A DNA stretch of 15,215 nt from a bacterium BMS3Bbin02 (GCA_002898115.1 BDTL01000229.1:1-15215); one strand, 5' to 3'; counted from the stretch's first letter, positions 1 to 7,519 are shown. The notes: generated from the letters alone by a model not told the origin. A program made the numbers and translations.

Positions 1-257
1 CCCACCTTATGACCGTGGCGAAAACGATAGGCGCGGCGCTGAGGGACGAGTTCGAACCGGACCGTGTCGGTGTGATAGTCGCCGGACTTGAGGTGCCGCA
101 CGCCCATGTGCATCTCATTCCTTTCGATACTGAAAGCGAGCTGTCCTTCAGCCGCGCGAACGCCGACGTGGATCCATCTGAACTCGATATCGTTGCCGAT
201 CGAATCAGAGCGCGGCTCACGCTCACCGGGTTTGATCAGGCGACCCAAACGGTATAA
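1..257 (+). CDS. HIT-family hydrolase/nucleotide-binding protein, 3' part (5' end outside window)
   Basis: This is the C-terminal part of a histidine-triad protein. The HIT signature is visible as VPHAHVHLIPF, with the three histidines two residues apart. The middle part of this motif binds the phosphate of nucleotide substrates, and HIT proteins hydrolyse or transfer nucleoside monophosphates (HINT/Fhit type). The first in-frame ATG is at position 9, but the frame is open to the window edge (His-Leu precede that Met), and only about 50 residues lie upstream of the triad from there if read backwards to the edge, far fewer than the usual HIT domain of 110-140 aa. So the true start lies upstream. 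The stop is TAA at 255-257, eight bases before the next ATG, so it is probably co-transcribed with the membrane protein that follows. The exact substrate cannot be told. Confidence 0.85.
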   Translation, partial: HLMTVAKTIGAALRDEFEPDRVGVIVAGLEVPHAHVHLIPFDTESELSFSRANADVDPSELDIVADRIRARLTLTGFDQATQTV

Positions 258-264
258 CTCACCG

Positions 265-1617
265 ATGATCCAGAACCAGCCTCCCGCCGCTCCACCCCCG
301 AAGAAGGCGCCGCGGACCCGGGCCACCGCTCGAGTTGTCGGGCACACCTGTGTCGTGGTCGGTAAGCGTGTGCAACGGATGTTCACGACCCGTGGCACCG
401 GTTATCGACGGCTTGCAGAGTCGCACGCGGCGGCGGTTGCGGGCGACACCATGATTGCTGTTGCTCTTGCGGGCACTCTGTTCTTTTCGGTTCCCTCAAC
501 CGAAGCGCGTGCGAATGTCGCTCAATACCTGCTGTTGACGCTCGCACCGTTTGCGATCATCGGACCGTTCCTTGCGGCTTTCTTCGAGCGGTTTCCTACG
601 GCGTATCGAGGCGGCCTCATTGCGAGTGCCGGTCTTCGCGCCGTCGTCGCGATCGGGATGTTGATGGCCCTCGACTCTGTGTGGCTGTTCCCCCTCGCGT
701 TCGCGCTCCTTGTGCTGTCGCGTTTCCACGGCATTAGCCGGAGCTCGCTGTTACCGCAGGTGGTTGGCAATCGCAGCGAACTCATTGCCGCCAACGCACA
801 GCTCGCACGCGTCGGAATCATCGGTTCGTTGGCGGCAGTCGTGGTTGCCGGTGGTGTTGCGCTCACCGGTCCTGGTTTTGCACTGTTCTTCGCCGCTGTC
901 GCGTTCGTGATATCGGCCGTTGCCGCCGCGGGACTGCCGACACTGTCTCGCCTACCGAGAAGCGCAGTCCAAGGGGGTCATCCGAGAGCGAAACGTGCAC
1001 TTCCCCAGCCGGTACGTCTTGCCCGGTTCGCAACGGCAAGTGTTCGTTTTCTCAACGGGTTCATTCTGCTGCTTGTTGCATTCGCATTTCGATCAATTGA
1101 TGCCGGTGCGCTGGACTTCGCCGCGTTGCTGGCGGCCGGTGGACTCGGGTATTTCATCTCCGCGTTTGTGACACCCGTCCTCGACCGGGTGATTTCCGAG
1201 GAACCCATGGTGGTTGCCGGTCTCGCGGTGGAGGCGGCTGCTGCGTTCATCGCTGCCCAATACTTCGGTCTCCCGGCCGCGATGGCCCTGGCTGCGGCTG
1301 CCGGGTTTGCATGGGGGACGGCAAAGTTCGGGTTCGACGGGCTGCTTCAATCAACCGTGCCTGCTGACATGCGCGGGCGAGCGTTTACGAGTTCGGAGAC
1401 ATTTTTCCAGATCGCCTGGGTGCTCGGCGCCCTGTTGCCGGTCCTCCCCGGGTTCCCCGTGGAGCTAGGTTTGGCGACAGCAGGGATTCTTGCGCTTGTT
1501 GTTCAGGTCGTCTACGTGTCCTTTGCGCTGGTACCGGTTGTCGCCCAGCGAAGGTCGAATGGTCCCCCGGATCGCGATGACGGCTCCCCTGGAAATAACG
1601 TGCTCGACGTGCTTTGA
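265..1617 (+). CDS. MFS-like multi-pass membrane transporter
   Basis: A 450-residue hydrophobic protein with many predicted membrane spans. A basic, proline-rich cytosolic N-terminus of about 50 residues comes first, followed by alternating hydrophobic stretches from about residue 54 to near the C-terminus. The turn GPFLAAFFERF (about residues 100-110) and the later segment PADMRGRAFTSSETFFQIAW resemble the loop motifs of drug/siderophore-exporter members of the major facilitator superfamily (MFS_3-like). The substrate is unknown. I chose ATG 265 because it follows the HIT stop by seven bases and gives a normal MFS length. A longer reading back to 88 would overlap the HIT domain in another frame and is unlikely. 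No convincing Shine-Dalgarno is visible, which suggests translational coupling. The gene ends 17 bases from the convergent hflX stop. It has no obvious link to the flagellar genes. Confidence 0.75.
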   Translation: MIQNQPPAAPPPKKAPRTRATARVVGHTCVVVGKRVQRMFTTRGTGYRRLAESHAAAVAGDTMIAVALAGTLFFSVPSTEARANVAQYLLLTLAPFAIIGPFLAAFFERFPTAYRGGLIASAGLRAVVAIGMLMALDSVWLFPLAFALLVLSRFHGISRSSLLPQVVGNRSELIAANAQLARVGIIGSLAAVVVAGGVALTGPGFALFFAAVAFVISAVAAAGLPTLSRLPRSAVQGGHPRAKRALPQPVRLARFATASVRFLNGFILLLVAFAFRSIDAGALDFAALLAAGGLGYFISAFVTPVLDRVISEEPMVVAGLAVEAAAAFIAAQYFGLPAAMALAAAAGFAWGTAKFGFDGLLQSTVPADMRGRAFTSSETFFQIAWVLGALLPVLPGFPVELGLATAGILALVVQVVYVSFALVPVVAQRRSNGPPDRDDGSPGNNVLDVL

Positions 1618-1634
1618 CCTCTGCGCGACGAAGC

Positions 1635-2963
1635 TTACGACCGAACGTATGCCTCGTAGAGCCCGACATCGGCTGCCGGTACTAGAACGGTTACCAGGGT
1701 GCCTTCCTGGTCATGGTCGAGCGACAACACCTCCGCAGCATCGTGGAGACGTGCCACCACATCACCGTTCGCATACGGAACCAGTAGGTTCAATTCAACC
1801 GTCCCAGCGCGCAACGCTTCGAGTGCGGCTTCGAGGAGTCCATCAAGTCCATCTCCGGTGACGGCACTTACCGCGACCGACCCCGGGTACAACGCAAGAA
1901 GCCGATCAACAGCGACTCCGTCGGCGATGTCGATCTTGTTGAACACCACAAGTTCATCAATGTCGCCTGCACCAATCTCTCGGAGAACCTCTCGAACCGA
2001 GTCGATCTGTCGATCAGGGTCGCTATCGCTCGCATCGACAATGTGGAGTAGAACATCAGCGTCCCCCACCTCTTCGAGGGTTGCTTGAAAGGCCTTCACC
2101 AACTGATGGGGCAGGTTCCGAACGAACCCTACGGTGTCTGACGCGAGGGCGTCGTGACCGTTCGGCAGGGCAAGTTTTCGGACTGTCGAGTCGAGCGTGG
2201 CGAAGAGGCGATCTTCGACCAGTACGTCCGCGCCGGTGAGGGCGTTGAACAGGGTCGACTTGCCGGCATTGGTGTAACCGACAAGGGAAAGGAGTGGCAA
2301 ACCTGCCTTCCTACGGGATTTCGAGCGAGTCTTTCGATCTCCTACAAGATCGACGAGGAGACCTTCGACCTTGCGGATCCGGTCAAGAATCCGCCTCCGA
2401 TCAGTTTCGAGCTTGGTTTCCCCCGGACCACGGGTTCCGATGCCGCTGCCCCCGACACCGCCACCCTGGCGGGACAACATCTGGCCCTGCCCGCGAAGCC
2501 GGGGGAGGCGATAACGATGTTGGGCGAGTTCAACCTGGAGCATGCCGTCACTGCTGTGGGCGTGTTGGGCGAAGATGTCGAGGATCAGTCCGACCCGGTC
2601 CACGACATCACATTCGAAGATCTCCTGGAGGTTCCGTTGCTGTCCCGGGGAGAGCTCGCGGTCGAAAACGACAACATCGACGTCGAGGGATGTCGCCTCT
2701 TGTGCAAGTGCCTCCGCCCGTGGGCGCCCTATCAACGTGCCGGCATCCAGGCTGTCGCGGCGCACAACAACGTCGAAGATCGGTACCGAACCGGCGGTAT
2801 CGGTGAGTAGCGCCAATTCGGCAATGCTTGTTTCGGCCTCGGGAATGTCGGACGTCGAAGTCACAACACCGATGAGGAACGCCCTTTGGCGTTCGACATC
2901 GAAGTCGGTGACAGTCGCGGTGAGAAGCTTGCGCCGCCGTTCCAGGTGAGATCGATCGGTCAT
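1635..2963 (-). CDS. hflX: GTPase HflX, ribosome-associated
   Basis: A 442-residue GTPase of the Obg-HflX superfamily, which splits or rescues stalled 70S ribosomes under stress. The N-terminal HflX domain runs to about residue 200 and includes the family hallmark RGPGETKLETDRR (residues 178-190) after a Gly-rich linker. The G domain shows G1 GYTNAGKST (229-237), switch I around FATLDST (254-260), G3 DTVGF (276-280), G4 NKID (342-345) and G5 SAVTG (366-370). A short C-terminal domain follows. All key GTP-binding residues are present and the length is normal for the family. The start ATG (2963-2961) has no strong Shine-Dalgarno. The gene lies 66 bases downstream of the sigma factor on the same strand and may be read through from it, although a hairpin sits in the gap. 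Confidence 0.95.
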   Translation of the reverse strand: MTDRSHLERRRKLLTATVTDFDVERQRAFLIGVVTSTSDIPEAETSIAELALLTDTAGSVPIFDVVVRRDSLDAGTLIGRPRAEALAQEATSLDVDVVVFDRELSPGQQRNLQEIFECDVVDRVGLILDIFAQHAHSSDGMLQVELAQHRYRLPRLRGQGQMLSRQGGGVGGSGIGTRGPGETKLETDRRRILDRIRKVEGLLVDLVGDRKTRSKSRRKAGLPLLSLVGYTNAGKSTLFNALTGADVLVEDRLFATLDSTVRKLALPNGHDALASDTVGFVRNLPHQLVKAFQATLEEVGDADVLLHIVDASDSDPDRQIDSVREVLREIGAGDIDELVVFNKIDIADGVAVDRLLALYPGSVAVSAVTGDGLDGLLEAALEALRAGTVELNLLVPYANGDVVARLHDAAEVLSLDHDQEGTLVTVLVPAADVGLYEAYVRS

Positions 2964-3009
2964 ACGACTAATGCTACGGGATATTCCACACGTTGCGAGC
3001 GCGAGAGAC

Positions 3010-3030
3010 CGGGCAAGAGCCCGTGCGGTC
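3010..3030 (-). terminator. Hairpin between sigma factor and hflX (weak terminator/attenuator candidate)
   Basis: On the - strand, directly after the sigma-factor stop codon, CGGGC and GCCCG arms (3023-3019 and 3014-3010) flank a 4-base loop TCTT. A further three pairs (GAC with GTC) form outside a small bulge. No run of U follows, so it is not a textbook intrinsic terminator. It may reduce read-through into hflX or simply be a processing/stability element. Confidence 0.35.
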
Positions 3031-3893
3031 TACGACCCGGCGGCTTGACGCTCGACGACTTGTTCGTCCTGGTGGTCAAAACGGGTGCGCCATGTTGATT
3101 GACTCGCGAGTTCTGCAACGAATGCGGTCCTGGCTCGTTTGCCCGGCGCACTGTCAGGGACATCGGGAATGCCCTCGTAGAGAGATCCGAACCACGCCCG
3201 CAGTGCTGTCAGTGCTTCGGCACGAATCTGGCTGACCCGTGCCTGGGTGACCCCGAGCTCTTCGGCGATATCCTGGAGCAACTCACCCTGGAGGTAGTAA
3301 CGGCGGACGACTTCGCTGTGTACCCCCGGCAGGTGTTCGACAGCATTCGTCAGCGTCCCCATCATCTCCTTGTGCTCGAGCGCAGCTTCCGGCTGGATGT
3401 CCGTATCTGTCTCGACGACGGTATCTCTGAGCGACATGCCGGTGTCGTCGGTCTCATTGTCGAGGTACAACAACATGGACGCCTGTGATCGCGCCTGGAT
3501 CTGATGGAGCTCGTCGTCAGTGACACCAAGAGTCTTGGCGAGTTCTTTCTGGTTCGGAGCACGTCCCGAGCGCTCGGTGAACGCGGCGCTGGCGTCCTCC
3601 ATCTCCCGGTAGCGACGTCGGACGGAGCGAGATGCCCAGTCACGGGAGCGAGTTGAGTCGATGATGGCGCCGCGAACACGGATGGACGCATATCGATCGA
3701 ACGGAATACCTGCTTCTGGATCGTAACGGCGCGCAGCCTCGACTAAGCCAAGTGCTCCTGCGTTCCACAATTCCTGTCGGTCAACATGGCGGGGGTACCG
3801 AGCCGAAACTCGGGCCACCACCTGGCCGACCAGATCAAGATGATCACGAACCAAACTATTTTCAGTCTCATATGGGCGGACTTCACCGCTCAT
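3030..3893 (-). CDS. RNA polymerase sigma factor, FliA/WhiG (sigma-28) family
   Basis: A 287-residue group 3 sigma factor that directs RNA polymerase to flagellar promoters in motile bacteria (FliA) or to sporulation promoters in Streptomyces (WhiG). Region 2 covers about residues 14-85 and includes the core segment ELWNAGALGLVEAARRYDP and the promoter-melting segment FDRYASIRVRGAIIDSTRSRD. Region 3 spans about 95-145. Region 4 carries a helix-turn-helix (LLQDIAEELGVTQARVSQIR, 205-224). About 50 residues follow region 4, longer than in enteric FliA (about 239 aa) and nearer to the WhiG length. The Shine-Dalgarno GAGGGG lies 9 bases before ATG 3893. It is divergent from flagellin across 392 bases, so its likely role is late flagellar gene control. 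No FlgM-like anti-sigma gene is seen in the window. FliA versus WhiG naming cannot be settled here, so I leave the symbol empty. Confidence 0.92.
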   Translation of the reverse strand: MSGEVRPYETENSLVRDHLDLVGQVVARVSARYPRHVDRQELWNAGALGLVEAARRYDPEAGIPFDRYASIRVRGAIIDSTRSRDWASRSVRRRYREMEDASAAFTERSGRAPNQKELAKTLGVTDDELHQIQARSQASMLLYLDNETDDTGMSLRDTVVETDTDIQPEAALEHKEMMGTLTNAVEHLPGVHSEVVRRYYLQGELLQDIAEELGVTQARVSQIRAEALTALRAWFGSLYEGIPDVPDSAPGKRARTAFVAELASQSTWRTRFDHQDEQVVERQAAGS

Positions 3894-3993
3894 AACACAC
3901 GACCCCTCACGGATGACAGGTCCAGTCCCCCAAACCTTTCATCCGGCGATGGAAGGGCTCCCAGAAGGACCAGTGGTTTACCTGTACGTCCCG

Positions 3994-4037
3994 TATATCG
4001 GACTATACCTTAGGCGCGCTAAATGACTATTGATTTA
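3994..4037 (-). promoter_or_regulatory. Candidate promoter region for the sigma-factor gene (weak)
   Basis: Two sigma-28-like fragments occur on the - strand upstream of the sigma-factor gene. TCCGATAT (4002-3995) matches seven of eight bases of the GCCGATAT -10 box but lacks TAAA at the right distance. TAAA (4037-4034) is followed after 16 bases by GCGCCTAA (4017-4010), which matches the -10 box poorly. A sigma-70-like TATAGT lies at 4007-4002. These suggest that transcription of the sigma gene starts in this AT-rich island, perhaps by autoregulation, but no single promoter is convincing. Confidence 0.25.
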
Positions 4038-4044
4038 ATAGTCA
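4024..4044. repeat. AT-rich inverted repeat, probable operator
   Basis: TGACTATT (4024-4031) and AATAGTCA (4037-4044) are perfect 8-base inverted arms around GATTT. After one mismatch on each side, three more bases pair (4020-4022 with 4046-4048). The 21-base length and AT content against a GC-rich background fit a binding site for a dimeric transcription factor, located where it could act on both the sigma-factor and flagellin promoters. No known regulator consensus was recognised. Confidence 0.5.
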
Positions 4045-4270
4045 CTTATCTCCCGGCGTGATCGGTCGGGCCTCGTCACACCCGATGCACTTTCGTCACG
4101 ACCATGTCGGTGTGCGGTCCGGTCGCCGAAGCTGTGACTGTTGCTCGCCGTGAGAAATGCGCCGGGAAGTCCTTATCACCTCACCCCGAGAGCCGACAGC
4201 CCCCTCGTGGTTGACACGGATGTTGACCAGGAGCACACAGCTCCAGAAGTAACCATCGCACCGTCCTTAC

Positions 4271-4278
4271 AAGGAGGT
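4271..4278 (+). promoter_or_regulatory. Strong Shine-Dalgarno of flagellin, fixing a GTG start
   Basis: AAGGAGGT is a perfect anti-16S match, with seven bases between it and GTG at 4286. It is the strongest ribosome binding site in the window, as expected for the most abundant flagellar protein. Confidence 0.9.
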
Positions 4279-4285
4279 ACACACA

Positions 4286-5101
4286 GTGCGTATCAATCAG
4301 AACATTGCGGCGTTTAACGCTTACCGCAATCTCCAGACGACCAACGGTCAGCTGGGCAAATCCCTCGAAAAGCTCTCATCCGGCTTCCGCATCAACCGTG
4401 CAGCGGACGATGCCGCCGGTCTTGCAAAGTCTGAGGGTCTTCGTTCCGAGATCCGGGGTAGCCGCCAGGCCATTCGGAACGCCCAAGATGGTGTCAGCTT
4501 CGTGCAGACCGCCGAAGGTGCGTTGAACGAGGTTCAATCGATGTTGCAGCGCATGCGTGAGCTCGCCGTCGACGCGGCCAACACGGCCACGACCGATGGT
4601 TCGGCCCAGCAGCTGGAGATCGCTGAACTTCGTTCAGAGATCGCCGCGATCGGGACGAACTCGACGTTCGCCGGCAACACTATCTTCCAGGACTACTCCG
4701 CTTCAGCACTGACCTTCCAGGTTGGCGCTAACTCTGGGAACACCCTGGACTTTGCACAGGATCTGACCTTGACAGCCGCCTCCGTTGGTGGCGCTGACAT
4801 CTCGGGCATTGACGTATCAACCGATGCGGCTGCAGCGATCACCGCGCTTGATACGGCGATCGATGGCCTGTCGACCACCCGTGCAAACTTGGGTGCGACG
4901 CAGAACCGTCTTGACTCCGTTATTGCGAACTTGAGCGTTGCGGTTGAGAACCTGTCGGCTTCTGAGAGCCGGGTCCGTGACACGGACATGGCTGCCGAGA
5001 TGGTTTCCTTCACACGGAACCAGATCATGCTGCAAGCTGGAACGGCAATGCTGGCGCAGGCCAACCAGACGACTGCGGGAGTTCTGCAGCTCCTCCAGTA
5101 G
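4286..5101 (+). CDS. fliC: Flagellin, short D0-D1 type
   Basis: A 271-residue flagellin, the subunit of the external filament, starting at GTG 4286 behind a perfect Shine-Dalgarno. The N-terminal D0/D1 region is classical: MRINQNIAAFNAYRNL, then LEKLSSGFRINRAADDAAGLA (28-48) and LQRMRELAV (87-95). The C-terminal D1/D0 region is also complete: ESRVRDTDMAAEMVSFTRNQ (227-246), followed by MLQAGTAMLAQANQ and the terminal VLQLLQ. Only about 60-70 residues lie between, so the surface-exposed variable domains D2/D3 are essentially missing compared with the roughly 500-aa enteric protein. Export and folding are expected to depend on FliS downstream. A strong hairpin follows the stop, which should make flagellin mRNA largely monocistronic. 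hag is an equally valid symbol. Confidence 0.97.
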   Translation: MRINQNIAAFNAYRNLQTTNGQLGKSLEKLSSGFRINRAADDAAGLAKSEGLRSEIRGSRQAIRNAQDGVSFVQTAEGALNEVQSMLQRMRELAVDAANTATTDGSAQQLEIAELRSEIAAIGTNSTFAGNTIFQDYSASALTFQVGANSGNTLDFAQDLTLTAASVGGADISGIDVSTDAAAAITALDTAIDGLSTTRANLGATQNRLDSVIANLSVAVENLSASESRVRDTDMAAEMVSFTRNQIMLQAGTAMLAQANQTTAGVLQLLQ

Positions 5102-5123
5102 GCAAACCAATAACACAAACCGA

Positions 5124-5162
5124 GTGAAGGGGTGGTCCGGTCAACCCGGGCCACCCCCTCAC
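5124..5162 (+). terminator. Very strong hairpin after flagellin (terminator/mRNA stabiliser)
   Basis: Arms 5124-5140 and 5146-5162 pair almost fully around the loop TCAAC. The pairing is AGTG-type outer pairs, one A-C mismatch, seven GC-rich pairs (GGGGTGG with CCACCCC), one wobble, then CCGG with CCGG. No U tract follows, as is common in high-GC actinobacterial terminators. Lying 22 bases after fliC and 44 before fliD, it probably ends most flagellin transcripts while letting some through to fliD-fliS, and may protect the fliC 3' end. Confidence 0.8.
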
Positions 5163-5206
5163 CCGCAAGAACTACTTAGCGAAAGCAAACAAAGGGGCTC
5201 ACAGAT

Positions 5207-7120
5207 ATGGCGGTTCCACTCTTTAACATCGGTGGACTAGCTTCTGGTCTCGACACCACGGCAATCATTGCCCAGCTCATGGATCTTGAGCGGTTGCCGA
5301 TTCAGCAACTGGAGTTCCGCAAAGCCGGGTTTGAACAAAAGGACCTGGCCTGGCAGGGCCTCACCACCCGATTCTCTGCGATCCGTACCTCACTCAACAA
5401 GCTCGACTCGACGGCCGATATCGACAAATTCGCCAAGGTCGCAACCTCCAATGAGACAGCCGTCGGCGTTACAGTCTCTGGTTCAGCGCCTCCAGGGACG
5501 GTCTCGTTCACCGTCGACCAGCTAGCAAGCAACCAGCAGCTGGCCTCCAACACAACGTTTACCGATCCGACCGATCTTGTCGGTGCTGGTGACTTCACGA
5601 TCTCTGTGGGCGGTGTCGATAGCACGGTCACCGCTGACGCCACGACCACGGTCGCGAATCTCGCATCCATGATCAATGGCCTCGATGCCGGCGTTACCGC
5701 CAGTGTCATCAAGGTTACCGACGGGGCTTACAAACTTCTCTTGTCGGCGGACGACACCGGCGCAGCGTCCGCGTTTACGACAAACACCGCGATAGCCTCG
5801 CTCGGGACGATGGACACACTGCAGATTGGTCAGGATGCGCTTGTGACATTCGGTTCGGGGGCTGGAGCGCTGCAACTGTCCCGGAGCTCGAACACGGTGA
5901 CAGACCTCCTGGCGGGGGTGAGCATCGAGCTCAAAGCCACGACGACATCGGCGGTGTCGGTTTCGACAAGTCGGGACATCGACGCCGCAAAAGAGGCGAT
6001 AACCACGCTCATGACCGACATCAACGCAACGCTGACCGAAATCGCTGATCTCACCCGATACAGTCCCGACTCGGACTCTGCCGGGCCACTGGTCGGTGAC
6101 AGCACCGCTCGAGGTCTCGCGCTCACGCTTCGCTCTGCAATTTCCGGATCGGTAAACACCGCGTCGGTGGACTACCCAATCGCCAGTTCTGTCGGGATCT
6201 CATTGGGCCGCGATGGCATCTTCGTCATTGACGACACCAAACTGTCCGATGCGCTCGCCGACGACTTTGACGCCGTTGTCGGACTGTTGGTGCAAAGCGG
6301 ATCTTCCACTGATCTGCGGGCTTCGTTCAGCAGTGCTGCAAGCGCCACTGTTGAAGGCGCTTACGACATAGTCATCACCCAGGCTGCAACCCGAGCCGGA
6401 GTCACCGGATCAACGTATGTGGCGCCTGGTGCTGATGAAACGTTCAACATCACCGTTGGCGCCAATGTTGCGAGTGTCACGATCACCGGCGGCTCGACGG
6501 CCGCGGACGCAGCGTCCGCCATCAGCGCAGCGCTCTCTAGTGCCGGGATCACCGGCTATTCCGTGTCGGTGACAGACCCGGGTACCGGCGATGCGCTCAA
6601 GATCCAATCAGTGGGTTATGGCGCGGGCCATTCCGTGACCATTGCAGCCAATTCGTTCGGACTCGCCGGGACCTTTAGCGGTACCGACGTGCAAGGCACT
6701 ATCGGTGGTCAGGCTGCGTCCGGTCTTGGTCAGATCCTCACCGGGTCCGCAGGAGACCCGGTCGGACTCGGTGTACTCGTGAGCGCCACCGCAGCCGATG
6801 TGTCCGGGGCTGGTGGGTCGTTGAGTCTTGGCACCCTTACCTATCAGGCCGGGGTCTTCGGCGCCGTGGACAGCGTTGTTGAAGCCGCGGAAGGTTCGGG
6901 TGGGTCCCTTTCAAGAGCCCGAGACCGCTGGCAGTCTCAGATCGATCTCATCGACGATCGCATCTTTCGACTCGAAGACCGCCTCGACTACAAGGAGGCG
7001 TTGCTCATCAAGCAGTACACCGCCCTCGAGGTGGCTATGTCATCGCTCAGCGGTCTGAATCAGTATCTCGTTGGCGCCCTTGCCGGCCTGCCGAGCTTCG
7101 CCTCGACGCGCGGAGGCTAG
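5207..7120 (+). CDS. fliD: Flagellar hook-associated protein 2 / filament cap FliD
   Basis: A 637-residue filament cap protein, which sits as a ring at the filament tip and inserts flagellin subunits. The N-terminal FliD_N hallmark GGLASGLDT is at residues 9-17, followed by ALMDLER-type sequence (AQLMDLERLP). The C-terminal 70 residues (from about 567) form the expected coiled coil, with LIDDRIFRLEDRL followed by a hydrophobic tail. It is clearly longer than enteric FliD (about 470 aa). The extra length is explained by a second flagellin_IN-like segment at about residues 384-481 (GAYDIVITQAATRAG onward), similar in pattern to the one at about 96-190 (PGTVSFTVDQLASNQQ onward). The Shine-Dalgarno AAAGGGG lies nine bases before ATG. 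fliS begins three bases after the stop. Confidence 0.93.
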   Translation: MAVPLFNIGGLASGLDTTAIIAQLMDLERLPIQQLEFRKAGFEQKDLAWQGLTTRFSAIRTSLNKLDSTADIDKFAKVATSNETAVGVTVSGSAPPGTVSFTVDQLASNQQLASNTTFTDPTDLVGAGDFTISVGGVDSTVTADATTTVANLASMINGLDAGVTASVIKVTDGAYKLLLSADDTGAASAFTTNTAIASLGTMDTLQIGQDALVTFGSGAGALQLSRSSNTVTDLLAGVSIELKATTTSAVSVSTSRDIDAAKEAITTLMTDINATLTEIADLTRYSPDSDSAGPLVGDSTARGLALTLRSAISGSVNTASVDYPIASSVGISLGRDGIFVIDDTKLSDALADDFDAVVGLLVQSGSSTDLRASFSSAASATVEGAYDIVITQAATRAGVTGSTYVAPGADETFNITVGANVASVTITGGSTAADAASAISAALSSAGITGYSVSVTDPGTGDALKIQSVGYGAGHSVTIAANSFGLAGTFSGTDVQGTIGGQAASGLGQILTGSAGDPVGLGVLVSATAADVSGAGGSLSLGTLTYQAGVFGAVDSVVEAAEGSGGSLSRARDRWQSQIDLIDDRIFRLEDRLDYKEALLIKQYTALEVAMSSLSGLNQYLVGALAGLPSFASTRGG

Positions 7121-7123
7121 GCA

Positions 7124-7519
7124 ATGCTCGCAACAGGAACACACAGTGCAGCGGGGAACGCGTACCGCGTCCAGGCGGTGGAATCCGCCTCTCCGGCACA
7201 GTTGGTGCTGATGTTGTACGACGGTGCGCTCGGCGCCATTGCAGCATCGACCCGTGCGCTCACGGCCGATCAACGCGACCTGGCAACTGCTCACCGGGAA
7301 CTGACCAGGGCACAGGACATCATTCTCGAGCTCCAGTTGTCGCTTGACCACGACCGCGGGGGAGAGATAGCGAGTTCGCTTGAGGGAATCTACGGGTTCT
7401 GCATAGACAGGCTGACTCAGGCGAACGTGAAGAAGGATATGCACCCGCTTGCAGACGTCACAAGGTTCATAACAGAACTGCGCGATGCCTGGGTTGTTGC
7501 GATGGGCAGCGCTACGTGA
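7124..7519 (+). CDS. fliS: Flagellar export chaperone FliS
   Basis: A 131-residue FliS, a small helical cytosolic chaperone that holds the C-terminal D0 helix of flagellin before export. The family pattern is clear: NAYR near residue 13, then VESASPAQLVLMLYDGALGAI, which forms the first helix and its signature. Amphipathic helices follow, and LYDG-type and LTQAN motifs are present. Length is normal. GGAGG at 7112-7116 sits seven bases before ATG 7124. The gene directly follows fliD and ends in a TGATG overlap with the next small gene, so the three are translated together. Confidence 0.95.
   Translation: MLATGTHSAAGNAYRVQAVESASPAQLVLMLYDGALGAIAASTRALTADQRDLATAHRELTRAQDIILELQLSLDHDRGGEIASSLEGIYGFCIDRLTQANVKKDMHPLADVTRFITELRDAWVVAMGSAT

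Larger units (their letters stand above)
3894..4285. promoter_or_regulatory. Divergent control region between sigma-factor and flagellin genes
   Basis: These 392 bases hold no credible gene. Contents seen: an AT-rich island at about 3992-4050 in otherwise GC-rich DNA; an inverted repeat at 4024-4044; direct repeats TCGTCAC at 4073-4079 and 4093-4099, starting exactly 20 bases apart; direct repeats GTTGAC at 4210-4215 and 4222-4227; a small hairpin GGAGC-ACACA-GCTCC at 4230-4244 in the presumed flagellin leader; and a perfect Shine-Dalgarno before flagellin. A clear TAAA-N15-GCCGATAA sigma-28 promoter for flagellin could not be found. The closest -10-like string is GCCGACAG (4192-4199), without a matching -35. 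Confidence 0.6.

Noticed and set aside
1618..1634. Bidirectional terminator between the MFS gene and hflX
   Set aside because: The 17-base gap and its flanks show no inverted repeat.
2154..2810. Open frame of 218 codons on + opposite hflX
   Set aside because: It is the shadow of hflX, whose GTPase motifs are complete on the other strand; its translation shows no domain.
4066..4085. TCGGG/CCCGA hairpin as a possible riboswitch core
   Set aside because: Only five pairs around a ten-base loop, and no conserved riboswitch bases were recognised.
4211..4239. Sigma-70-like promoter for flagellin starting with TTGACA at 4211
   Set aside because: The -35 is perfect, but the -10 position reads CACACA, far from TATAAT, so I do not call it.
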